A DNA stretch of 64,000 nt. Origin: Plasmodium coatneyi. Lineage: Eukaryota; Apicomplexa; Aconoidasida; Haemosporida; Plasmodiidae. The notes beneath the pieces are model-generated. The model was given only the letters and a program-made list of their open reading frames with translations. It was not told where the DNA came from and made no database searches. Shown here piece by piece: positions 1 through 9,543 of this stretch; the stretch's first letter is position 1; each line of letters starts with the position of its first letter. The position numbers and the translations under genes were made by a program. The stretch lies in the NCBI RefSeq assembly GCF_001680005.1, contig NC_033563.1:496001-560000 (forward strand). Direction: 5' to 3'.

Positions 1-67
1 TAGTAATACTAGTAATCTAGTAACGCTAGTAATGTAGTAATGCTAGTAACAGAGTAATCGTAGTAAC
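1..67. repeat. Short degenerate TAGTAA repeat
   Basis: About nine imperfect copies of TAGTAA/TAGTAAC separated by 2-6 bases open the window (for example TAGTAATACTAGTAATCTAG). They form a low-complexity array in the intergenic DNA before the first gene. The array may continue to the left of the window. No function is evident. Confidence 0.6.
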
Positions 68-1062
68 AAATGTGAACTGTCATTCTCACGTAGAGAACAC
101 GTGTACATACACGCCGATCGCCTACCGTAGAAACGTATCCGTTTTTGCATATAGCAACGTACGTGAGGTTAGAGGCGCGTGCTGCACACACTGTACGGGT
201 GAGGGCAGCGCCTGGCTGTTTACGCCAACAAAGCATACAACAGGGTAAGCACATACGTACAGTGTTTACAGGAAAAATTTTTTTTTTTTTTTTTAATCTC
301 TGTTTTGATAAGAATAATTTTTTACCCCTAACTTCTTTTTTGTTTAGCTATTGACACGATTTTCTTTTTTTCTTTAAAGCGCTTTTCTTCCATTTGCTTT
401 CTTTTTATTTCCCTTTTTTCGCGTACCTTTTGCTTACCGTAGCACACCTTTCCGTTTCGTTTTGGTATCGCATCTTTTTCGTTTTTGTTACTATTCTGTA
501 TCGCTTTTTGATTCCTTTCCTTTTTGCTGACATTTTGACGTAGGTTCTTTTTTTTCGTCCCTTCTCCCCATCTGCCTACTTTCTTCTTGCCCGTCCCTAT
601 TTTCAGCCCCTCACGATCGGGCAAATGTGCCTACGGCTTACACGTTTACGCTCCCATATATGTACATACTATGTATAGAACAAGCGACAGGCAAGGCAGC
701 ACCTCGAAGAGGAGAAAAAGCCATCTAACCGTTCAATACGAGCTGAATAAAAACTGATAAAAAAAAAATATATATATATTTGAAGTAAAGCTAGCCGAGT
801 TTTATGGCATTTTTGTGAATCCCTTGAAGTAATATACACACCCAACAGTGAGTAGTACGTAGAAGCTCCTACCCGGGCAGCGGTACACACATAGAGAGAA
901 CAACGCGAGGGGCACATGCGTACACGAGGAAGTGACCAAGCCAGCCGTTAGGAATGATAAATGTTAAGTCGCAATCTGTATCTTTCCACTTAAAAATAGT
1001 ATAAAAGAGAAAAGAACAGCTGGTATGCATACACGCTAACTGTCTATGCGTCAGAGTACAAA
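68..1062. other. Intergenic, upstream of the first gene
   Basis: No convincing gene is present. The stretch holds T-rich runs (a T17 around 277-294, pyrimidine-rich DNA at 360-560) and a TA microsatellite near 768-780. The short open frames on both strands are low-complexity or stop-free by chance. It presumably carries the promoter and 5' leader of the plus-strand gene starting at 1063. Confidence 0.5.
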
Positions 1063-4000
1063 ATGAAGGGCAACTACCTATATGAAAGAAGCCCCCCCGG
1101 TAATTGGAACACCAACGCCCAGACGATCAATAGGAGAAAATTTAATTTAAAAAATGGGAGGAATAATGAGATGTACAATTATAACCCAGGGATGAACAAA
1201 TTCTCGGGGCCCCATGTTAACCCTTTAAATGATAAAAAAAGGGGTGGTTACCTGAATGAGGAGGAAGAAGACACCAAAGTTAAAATTCCTCAGAAGAATA
1301 TGGCCTCTTACCATTACGTAGACCACGGGTACTACAACATGGGAAATGCCACCAACGTGTCATATGGAAAGCCGAGTTACTACAGTCAGGCATACATAAA
1401 GTTTCCAACCGGGAAGGGTACTGGCACTACCTACGGCAGCAGCGGCTATGGAAGTTACGGCTATCCTGGATATGGGAACTACGGCAACCATGGGGGTCAC
1501 AACTATGGGTACCATGAGGTAAACGGTGGTTACGACTACAGCAGTTACAATTACGGCGGTTATGACAACTACGAGGGGCACGCTAATTTTAGCAGCCAGT
1601 ACGACTGTTATGATAATTATAATGGGTATGGTACGAACAGCTACAGTGGTTACTACGGTAGTGGGTATAACAACTATGGTAGCTACAACAACCACGGAAA
1701 CCACCACATGTGGAATAGTAACAACGCCAGCACGCACGAATCGCACAATCACGTTGACAGCAATTATGGTCACCATAGTTACGGTACCCCTGAAAGTGCC
1801 CACCAGCCTAACTACGAATATGGGGCAGCCAAGTACCACCATTATGAGGCGCCCCCACTACCCCACAAGGGAAACGAGGCACACGTAAAGTTCAACGAGC
1901 TCATTAGCGATGTGTATTATAAGTCATCCTATTACCTAAAAAGAAACAGAAAGTACATGCAGAAACTTCTAAAGTCCAACTGTGTGATCAATATATATCT
2001 GGTGAGACACATGGAAGCTAAGCATAACAGAGCAGTTCTGGACAGCGAGGATAAGGTGAGGGACCTAATTTATAAGGACATGAAGTATGTGGACTGCGGG
2101 GCCAGTGAGCAAGGCAAACAGATGTGCGAGAATTTGAAAAAGGACGGAAACAACAGGCTGTACCAGAAAGTTATGAAGTTGTATAACGAGTCTTTGCAGA
2201 AGGTGGATTTGGCTGCCCCGTCCGGCGTTGACAGGAACGGTGGTGATAAGAGCGGTACTACCCCTGGCACCCCCGCTGATAGTGCTAAGAAGGGCATCCT
2301 CGAACGGAACAGCGATTTCATCATTATAAGCTCCCCCCTGAGAAGGTGCCTGGAAACCATGAAGTACTACTTTAACTTTAAAAAGAACATTCTTGTCTAC
2401 GAGTCCGTTCGCGAAATGGCGGGAAACTACTCCAGCGACCAAAGGTCCAAGACGTCCGACGTAAGGAAGTTCTGTGAACAGAATTTCGAGGACTATGAGG
2501 TGGTCTGCTTTGGCGAGAATGACATTTTTTTTGGAGACAAATTTAGGGAGTCGTCCGACCAGGTGTACTGTAGATGTTTGCAGTTTTTGAAAATGGCCCA
2601 CGCGTTGGCTGTGAATTATTTTGCCGCTGTGGAGAGGGATAACGATGAAGAAGATGGCACGGACGTGACGGAAGTGCCTGCGGGGAGCCATGTAGAGAAG
2701 GACCTCTGCATCAGCATGGATGGAGAGACTGCAGAGGTGGTGGAAAAATCGGGTGAAGAGGGGAAAATCAAGCGGGAAGACGACGTGCGGCGGGACAGTC
2801 AGGGGGATCTAACAGGGGAGGTGTCCATCTCAGAGGAGTCCACGTGTAAGGAGAACGACCAGGGGGGAGAAGCAGTCCACGTAGTAGACGCAGATGAGAA
2901 GAAGAACCCAACGAACGAGAAGCAATCCACGGGGAAGAAAAAAAAACGAGTGTACAACATCGTGCTGGTTTCGCACAGTTCGTTTATTTTGCACTTTTTG
3001 GCTTTGCTGGATTACTTCGACTTGGGTCCGAGAAACTTTAACAACTGCGAGATTAGGAAGGTGACGATCCCCTTGTCGAATACGTTCCTCTTTTTTAACA
3101 ATGTGGTGAACATGCAGCTAGCCAAGCCCCTGTGCAGTAACAATTTTCCCATAACATTTAGGAATAAGAGCAAAGTTCTAAAGAAGGCATTTAAGGACAA
3201 AAATATCTACACCCTTAGTAGTTACAACGACTTCGATGAACTGACCTGCCAACACCCATGCACGGTGGTCATCTATCAGTATGCCTCCCTGGTGAAGGAG
3301 GAGAAATATGTGAAGTACCTGGAGAAGGTACAAAATTTCATTGACCTTGCGAATAAGGAGCATGAACAAGAAGAAAAGTTTTTCTCCAATGGGATGTATA
3401 AGAATTACGTGAAGGAGAAAAAGGACGACATGGGTAGGAGTATCCTCGTAACAGATGCTAGTAAGCACATACTTTACGTGGAAGAGAAAAATGCGTGGGA
3501 AGTTAACAAGAAGGGTTTTTTTGTGGGTCAAAATGTGGTCATCATAGTTTTACCCCATGTAGAACCCACTGCAGGGGCTAACAACGCTAGCAAGAGTAAA
3601 GAACCCAATGAGAAGTCCATCCACCTGGATAATGTGCTGCAGGTTGTGGATAATTATAGTCATGTGCAGGATTTAATAAAGTCGAAGGAGTTTTGGAAGG
3701 TGGTAAAGGAGAACATTAGTAACATAGACCTGAATACATTCCAGGAATACCTCATCGGGAAGTACACGAAAAGTGTTAAATCGGACGAGGCGGACAATGT
3801 TTGCTATTTGGATTTGTGTAACTGTTTGGAAAGTAAGACCTTTATGGAAAAGTTCCAAGACAGATGTAATGGGTACTTGAAGCGTCTAAAAGAACGGTAC
3901 GACGCTTTTGCGTATGTGGATCTGGAGCAGGAGTGCAGATACATTAATGAGAACTTACTGGTGGATATGTTCCCGAGGGAATATGTCACGGGTACAAGTG

Positions 4001-4863
4001 GCCTGCATCCCCGAAGTGGGAACCGCGCTGGTGATTGGACAGACAACAAGGAGGACTCTACACTGGACGAACACATAATAGTTAGGAGGAAGTTTATGTG
4101 CATTCCAAGAAGAGCAGCAGCCACAGCGAAGGTTGCTGCGGAGGCGCTATTTGGTCACTTCAGTCAAGGAACAACGGGGGCAGCCACCTCAGCGGGGGGG
4201 GATACCCTCGTATCGAGTAAGAACTTCCTGCAGGAGAATATTAACACGCTTAAGTCCTTCCCACAGTCCATACAAAACCTGAACGTTGAAATGTTTTATA
4301 GGGATCACTTCTTTTACTTTCATTGCCTGCATCGATTTATAAAAAGCAAGAACAAAGTTGAGGGACTCATCATATCGAAGCTGCTAACCTTCCTCGACCT
4401 GTTAAGAGCCTTCGACGTCAATGCATCGAATAAAATTTTTCAAAAATTAGCCAAATTGGAGGGCCTCATCGAAAATAACACAAGTTTAGACGAGGAGGAC
4501 AGACTGGTCAACACGTACTCCTGTGATAAGAAGTGCGCCCAGGTGAACAACACCTCCTACTATGACGAATCGGCCAGGAAGTACAAATTGATCCAGACGT
4601 TACGAGGTGAGCAGAGGAGAGCAGCGCCTATGCGTGGCATGCACGACGTGGTTAAACGGGTCATCACGTTGCCACGTTCCTTCTACATTTGTTCACACCT
4701 CTACACGCTGATGTGTGCACCCCTAACAACTGCCCTGCCCATTCAACACACTTTCGCAGGAAGGAAGAAAAAAGTTGTGGACGACCTGAACTACATGCGT
4801 TACAATCTTCTCACCGTTGCCGGAGGAGCAGAGAACGTTTTCATTTTGAACGTCCTCAAGTAG
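1063..4863 (+). CDS. Histidine phosphatase superfamily protein, phosphoglycerate mutase-like
   Basis: The frame encodes 1,266 residues. Residues ~100-260 are strongly Tyr/Gly/Asn/His-rich (GYGSYGYPGYGNYGNHGG type). A histidine-phosphatase domain follows: the phosphohistidine motif reads LVRHMEAKHN (Arg315-His316, with Met where RHG has Gly), SSPLRRCLET is at ~423-432, and the second catalytic His is in LVSHSSF (His638). An acidic insert (~525-625) separates the last two. Residues ~650-1266 are not recognised. A likely intron lies at 4607-4759 (153 nt; donor G|GTGAGC, acceptor TTTCGCAG|G, phase 1). It contains no stop, so the frame reads through either way; spliced, the protein would be about 1,215 residues. 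By motif and gene order it corresponds to the large putative phosphoglycerate mutase of P. falciparum chromosome 3. The N-terminus is far from glycolytic PGM, so a phosphatase or regulatory role is as likely. Confidence 0.85.
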   Translation: MKGNYLYERSPPGNWNTNAQTINRRKFNLKNGRNNEMYNYNPGMNKFSGPHVNPLNDKKRGGYLNEEEEDTKVKIPQKNMASYHYVDHGYYNMGNATNVSYGKPSYYSQAYIKFPTGKGTGTTYGSSGYGSYGYPGYGNYGNHGGHNYGYHEVNGGYDYSSYNYGGYDNYEGHANFSSQYDCYDNYNGYGTNSYSGYYGSGYNNYGSYNNHGNHHMWNSNNASTHESHNHVDSNYGHHSYGTPESAHQPNYEYGAAKYHHYEAPPLPHKGNEAHVKFNELISDVYYKSSYYLKRNRKYMQKLLKSNCVINIYLVRHMEAKHNRAVLDSEDKVRDLIYKDMKYVDCGASEQGKQMCENLKKDGNNRLYQKVMKLYNESLQKVDLAAPSGVDRNGGDKSGTTPGTPADSAKKGILERNSDFIIISSPLRRCLETMKYYFNFKKNILVYESVREMAGNYSSDQRSKTSDVRKFCEQNFEDYEVVCFGENDIFFGDKFRESSDQVYCRCLQFLKMAHALAVNYFAAVERDNDEEDGTDVTEVPAGSHVEKDLCISMDGETAEVVEKSGEEGKIKREDDVRRDSQGDLTGEVSISEESTCKENDQGGEAVHVVDADEKKNPTNEKQSTGKKKKRVYNIVLVSHSSFILHFLALLDYFDLGPRNFNNCEIRKVTIPLSNTFLFFNNVVNMQLAKPLCSNNFPITFRNKSKVLKKAFKDKNIYTLSSYNDFDELTCQHPCTVVIYQYASLVKEEKYVKYLEKVQNFIDLANKEHEQEEKFFSNGMYKNYVKEKKDDMGRSILVTDASKHILYVEEKNAWEVNKKGFFVGQNVVIIVLPHVEPTAGANNASKSKEPNEKSIHLDNVLQVVDNYSHVQDLIKSKEFWKVVKENISNIDLNTFQEYLIGKYTKSVKSDEADNVCYLDLCNCLESKTFMEKFQDRCNGYLKRLKERYDAFAYVDLEQECRYINENLLVDMFPREYVTGTSGLHPRSGNRAGDWTDNKEDSTLDEHIIVRRKFMCIPRRAAATAKVAAEALFGHFSQGTTGAATSAGGDTLVSSKNFLQENINTLKSFPQSIQNLNVEMFYRDHFFYFHCLHRFIKSKNKVEGLIISKLLTFLDLLRAFDVNASNKIFQKLAKLEGLIENNTSLDEEDRLVNTYSCDKKCAQVNNTSYYDESARKYKLIQTLRGEQRRAAPMRGMHDVVKRVITLPRSFYICSHLYTLMCAPLTTALPIQHTFAGRKKKVVDDLNYMRYNLLTVAGGAENVFILNVLK

Positions 4864-5956
4864 TTACCCTTACGGCGCCACTTTGATGTTCACCGTTTGT
4901 AAATCCGCGTGGCCGGATTCCTTTTTTTTTTTTTTTTTTCTCTCGACCGACCCCCTCCAAATGTAGCTCTCCACGTGGAGTGCAAAACAAAGTTCCATTC
5001 AGCGGGCCCAGACAGCACGTATGGTATTCATGCCGAAAAAAGGGGAGAACAGGCGGACAATGCAAAGACAATGAATGTTTTCGTAAAACGTTACAGGTTA
5101 CAGCGATTTGAATATAAAGTCAGTTTTATGCCCTCTTTGTCTCTCCCCCCAGCGAGCTTCCCCCATGTCTGCGCCCGAATGAATGCAAATCGAACAACAA
5201 TTTGTTAATTTAAACTGCATGCCATTTTTTTTTTTTTTTTTTTTTTTTTCACTATTGATTTTTTTCCATTGGGCTTAATAATGTGTCCGCCTTATTTTTA
5301 TAATTTGAACTCCAAGCCGCTTCACAGCTATGATGCTGTATGCTCATCCCAGCAGTTTGAATTTTCGTAGCAAGTTATGTGTATGAGAGGGGAATAATGC
5401 TCATGGTGTGCAATCTGGTTGGTAACTCCACTTTGGGAAGGGCGCGAGTAGCTTTTTTTTTTTTTTTCATTTTTACCTACCGTTAGGTCTAGCAATTGGC
5501 CAGACTTACTCGGCACCTTTTCCCGCGTTTGGGAAAATGTCACACCGCAAGTGCTCAGGAGGTTGCACAAAATTGGGACAATGAGAACGATGCGCACAAC
5601 TTGGTATTTTTTTTTTTTTCTCCTCCCCCTTTTGCAGCCCTGTTTGGTTTTTTCCAATTTCCCCCTTGGGCGCTCACTCGTCTGAGACTTAACGAGAAAT
5701 TTCGCTCGGGTACACTTTTGAGGTTTTTTTTTTTTTTTTTGTTAACTGTTTTACCTTCGAGTTGTAAGGCAACACATTTGGGTGGCGATTCGAAGACCTT
5801 GATTTTCCACCACTAATTAATTTTCTTTCTCCGATAGGGGAGTTAGTTCCCTCCGCGTTTATTCCATCGCTATCCGATCTGTGCTTGAGCGAAGATGCGC
5901 GTGGGCACACACCTCCGCGTGGCAACCCCAAGAGGAACTAACCAGCACAACACACC
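4864..5956. other. Intergenic between two plus-strand genes
   Basis: No gene is seen. It contains poly(T) tracts at ~4920-4939, 5225-5250, 5453-5467, 5608-5619 and 5725-5740. These are typical of Plasmodium 3' and 5' flanks and may exclude nucleosomes. It holds the terminator of the mutase-like gene and the promoter of the glycosyltransferase-like gene. Confidence 0.5.
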
Positions 5957-8900
5957 ATGAAGATTATGAGGAGGATACTTTTTGCCCTGCTGGCAGTAAG
6001 CAGCACAGTGGTCCATTGCAGCGATGTGAAGGATAAACTATTTAAAGGCATAAAAAGGAACACGACATTTTTAGTACTGAATGAACCCATTGTGGACATG
6101 GGGCTTAGTGAAGGGTTGCTGCACACGTTGTTGTTCGACTTGGAGGTGGGAGATAATTTGTACACCCTGGACGAGAATCTATTAAACCAGAGAAATGTGA
6201 AGCATACGAATATTTTCCACCTTTTGATGGATACATACAAGCAGGTGGAGAACAGCCAGGGGGGAGACGCCATTCGGTACGTGTTCCTCTGCACGTCTTT
6301 CACTAGATTACACCCGCTAAATTTGGAGCTTCTGCTGAGGAAGTTTAACAAGTACATTTACAACGGGCAGAGTCACGAAAAGGGGGACATAGACGTGGGG
6401 GGGATTGTGAGGGAGTACAATGAGGAGGTGCAGGGGAAGCGAGCCACGTTGGGGGGGATGAGGAGTGCAGGTGCTAGTCCAGGTGGTACCACGAGTGGGA
6501 TCCCCGCCAAGGACCTCATCGAACGCATGCTGCAGGATCAAGTAAACCACCTTTTCAGTGACGACAGGGAAGGGAGTGACAAATTTGTGAAGCCAGGTGG
6601 CACCTACAAGGGGCTCTTCCTTGGCTACGGATTTAGTGACAAAGTATCGTCCGCCCCAAATGGGTTCATTTTTCCGTCCCTAAATAGCGGCATTATAATG
6701 GACATCACTCTGTTAAGGCGCCTTTACAACCATTTGGTGGAAAATTCCAGCGGGCAAAATTTAAACCTGGTAAAAGACAACGCACGTGAATTGTCGAACT
6801 ACATTGGGGAACACCTGCAGGTGAACCTGACCCCATTTGAAAATGCCTGCCTCACAGATAAGGACAACGTCTTCCTTGTTGAGAACGAAGGGGGAAGCAA
6901 CTACGACGTGTATAGGTATTACCTCGTGCTGCATCTGTTTAGGGATTACAAAAAGGATAACAGTGTTAACAAGGCGCATGACCTGGGGGGAACAAATGCC
7001 ATGATGAACCCCCCTGCGGAAGAACGACCAACGGATGACGAACTGGCAGAACTAATCATCTCCTACTTCAACCTTGCCTACCCTATATCTACCTGTGCAA
7101 GTTATTCCATCCGTTCGAAGCAGGAGACCTTCGTCGATTACGATAAGTACCACCTCATGAGCATTGAAAATGAAGTAAAGTTGGAAAAATACATAAAAGA
7201 AACTGAGGACGTGCACTACAACTCCATCGATGAATATAAGACCAAGTTGAGTCAGATTAACCAGAAGTACGATACCCTCTTCGATGAAAGCCAACGGATA
7301 TGGACTCATAAGAATATCCTCCTCGCTGTGGTAACCAGTGCAGAAACGGAACATCGGATAGCCCATGTGAAGAACACCTACGATAATAGGGAGAACACCC
7401 AGCAGGTATTCAATTCGTATCAGCCTAACGGGGGGGGAGACCAACCTGGGGGAGCCAAAAAGAAGGACCAATCCCACTCAAAAGGAAACCTTCTCAACCA
7501 CGACTTCCTCAAAAGTGCCTTCGAAAACGAAAAAATAGACATAGAAATAATTTACTTTTCCGATAAGGAGAGCAAACAGTATGACACACTCCACCTGGAG
7601 GAGGAACACAAAGAAGTAAACACCCCCAACCAGGACACATTGTGGAAGAAGGAAAAAAATATAATTTACTACCTTTATGAAGAATACGTTAGGAAGAATT
7701 CCCCAATAGATTTTTTCTTCATTTCGCATGATGATACCTTTGTAAATGTTAAAACGTTAGTTGATGTGATAAACCTAACGCGTAACGAATGCACTCACTC
7801 GAGAAGACACATGTTTAGGAAGTACGTAAACTCATTTGACCACATGGAAGAAAGGGAAGCTAATTTTTTGCGAAATTTTGAAAAAAAATACTTACACCTA
7901 TATAGGTACCTGAAAACGAACTTTGTTAAAACGATTGACGCGTTGAAGAGGTATGATTACGTGCCGACTTACTGTAAAGGCGCCGGGGCAACCAAGGGTG
8001 CATCTGCCGGGGCGCCCCCCACAAGTGTGCCCCTTTATATTGGGAAGAGGTATTCGAGCAACTCCTTCGCAGAGGATGGAAACAGCTTCTTCCACTACTT
8101 GGCCGGTGCTGCGGGGATGGTGCTTAACGGGGAGGCCGTGAAAAAAATCTACTTCTGCAAAGGGGTATGCGATGTAGACACTTCCTATCGGACCGCTTCC
8201 CATGGAGAGTGCGACACGAACCTGCTGAACGATGCCTCTTTTGGCAATTGGGCCAAGGGGTTGGGAATTCTTCCCATCAACTTTGAAGGCTTTTTCCCCA
8301 ACGGTCCTGAGCAATATTCCACAGACTACCTGAGCACTATTACACCCGTTTCTTTTCACAAACTGAATGAAGGGAGGACCGTTGAAGAAACGAAGGAGGC
8401 GTTCTTTCACCACCTAGTTAATCCTACTAAACAGAGGAACAAAGCGAACCACAAGGAGGAAGACATGTCTGTGGATTACCTCGACAGGAATTACAAAAAT
8501 AGCATCGATAACATATTTCACTTCTTCTTCTACGTTAATAAGGTGGAAGAGTGCAAGTCCGATGAGTCCATACTCAAAACGACGGAACGGATTTACGACA
8601 AAATGGGGTCTAGCAAAAAATTCAATCACCTCTTTGATATGACTACCTTCTTTATAAGGGACGTGGAAGACATGCTCTACTTCCAGAAGAGGTCAGCTAG
8701 CAAGGGGAACCTCAACAATGAAAAGGGAAGCAAGGAAACTTACACCAACAATTATGTGCAGCGGAAGGATGCACCAGATGGGCACCACCACGCTGGAGGG
8801 GAAGACTCGAGCAACTTTGGCACAATGGACGAGATGGGTGAAGTAGACGACTTGGGGGAGGAAGACCATTTGGGATCCATGGACGATCTGGACGAAGAGG

Positions 8901-9073
8901 AACAATTCGACGATGATGATTACGACTATGAAAAGTACCTAGACGGAATAGAGGCGCATAAAAAGGGCACCGGTAGCGTCTCTACGGATGACTTGCCGGA
9001 GGACCCCGAGTGGGGTGACGACGGCGACCAGGACGACAATTTGAATCTGCCCCCTGACGGAGGCGAATTATAA
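5957..9073 (+). CDS. Secreted PIESP1-type protein with B3GLCT/Fringe-like glycosyltransferase domains
   Basis: Single exon, 1,038 residues. It starts with a signal peptide (MKIMRRILFALLAVSSTVVHC). Gene order points to the protein called 'parasite-infected erythrocyte surface protein 1' in P. falciparum. The C-terminal half looks like a GT31/Fringe-fold glycosyltransferase: DFFFISHDDTFVN at ~585-597 (DDT at 592-594, the metal-binding DxD position), YIGKRYSS, LAGAAGMVLNGEAVKK at ~715-730, GLGILPINFEGFF, and PVSFHKL at ~797. These match, in order, the landmarks of animal B3GLCT, the ER enzyme that adds glucose to O-fucose on thrombospondin repeats. The N-terminal half has a degenerate echo (YVFLCTSFTRLHPLNLELL; FIFPSLNSGIIMDITLLRRL), like the two-domain layout of B3GLCT. 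An acidic tail ends in GGEL, possibly a weak KDEL-type retrieval signal. The glycosyltransferase reading is my inference from motifs; surface exposure is the older label. Confidence 0.8.
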   Translation: MKIMRRILFALLAVSSTVVHCSDVKDKLFKGIKRNTTFLVLNEPIVDMGLSEGLLHTLLFDLEVGDNLYTLDENLLNQRNVKHTNIFHLLMDTYKQVENSQGGDAIRYVFLCTSFTRLHPLNLELLLRKFNKYIYNGQSHEKGDIDVGGIVREYNEEVQGKRATLGGMRSAGASPGGTTSGIPAKDLIERMLQDQVNHLFSDDREGSDKFVKPGGTYKGLFLGYGFSDKVSSAPNGFIFPSLNSGIIMDITLLRRLYNHLVENSSGQNLNLVKDNARELSNYIGEHLQVNLTPFENACLTDKDNVFLVENEGGSNYDVYRYYLVLHLFRDYKKDNSVNKAHDLGGTNAMMNPPAEERPTDDELAELIISYFNLAYPISTCASYSIRSKQETFVDYDKYHLMSIENEVKLEKYIKETEDVHYNSIDEYKTKLSQINQKYDTLFDESQRIWTHKNILLAVVTSAETEHRIAHVKNTYDNRENTQQVFNSYQPNGGGDQPGGAKKKDQSHSKGNLLNHDFLKSAFENEKIDIEIIYFSDKESKQYDTLHLEEEHKEVNTPNQDTLWKKEKNIIYYLYEEYVRKNSPIDFFFISHDDTFVNVKTLVDVINLTRNECTHSRRHMFRKYVNSFDHMEEREANFLRNFEKKYLHLYRYLKTNFVKTIDALKRYDYVPTYCKGAGATKGASAGAPPTSVPLYIGKRYSSNSFAEDGNSFFHYLAGAAGMVLNGEAVKKIYFCKGVCDVDTSYRTASHGECDTNLLNDASFGNWAKGLGILPINFEGFFPNGPEQYSTDYLSTITPVSFHKLNEGRTVEETKEAFFHHLVNPTKQRNKANHKEEDMSVDYLDRNYKNSIDNIFHFFFYVNKVEECKSDESILKTTERIYDKMGSSKKFNHLFDMTTFFIRDVEDMLYFQKRSASKGNLNNEKGSKETYTNNYVQRKDAPDGHHHAGGEDSSNFGTMDEMGEVDDLGEEDHLGSMDDLDEEEQFDDDDYDYEKYLDGIEAHKKGTGSVSTDDLPEDPEWGDDGDQDDNLNLPPDGGEL

Positions 9074-9543
9074 AATTTGTCTTGGAGGAATATGCGCATC
9101 CCCACGAAGTTACGCACGAAGGAATGGGCGTTCAATTTGACGAAGTTTTTTTTTTTTTTTTTTTTTCGTTTTAGCTCTTTGTACACAATTTGCTCTTTGA
9201 TAGAGTATTAAGCTAGCTATTTTTTTTTTTTTTTTTTTTTTTTTTCACCTGAATGTTCATACTTTTTTTTATTTGTTAGACTTTTTTTATACACCTTGAA
9301 ATGATGCAATCGATGGGTTATGTGCCACAGGGCGCAGGGAGCAAATAAGAATATGTTTGTTCTCAAAAGGAAAAGCAACGCTTGCGCAGGTGCAAGTGTA
9401 TGGGCAGGTAAATGAAATGGCAAACAGGAAACAACGCGGTTTGACTACTTCACCCGTACAGGCACACACACCGTTACGTTTTTATCACATAATGTATTGT
9501 GGGGGAAGGGTTCCCCCTTTTAATGGGCCATCTATTTGAAAAG
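9074..9543. other. Convergent intergenic region
   Basis: This is the 3' flank shared by the glycosyltransferase-like gene (+) and the helicase (-). It contains two poly(T) tracts (~9147-9166 and 9220-9245) and no credible coding frame. Confidence 0.5.

Noticed and set aside
1360..1842. 160-codon open frame on the minus strand
   Set aside because: It mirrors the Tyr/Gly-rich repeat of the plus-strand mutase-like gene; the Val/Ile/Thr-rich product is an antisense shadow.
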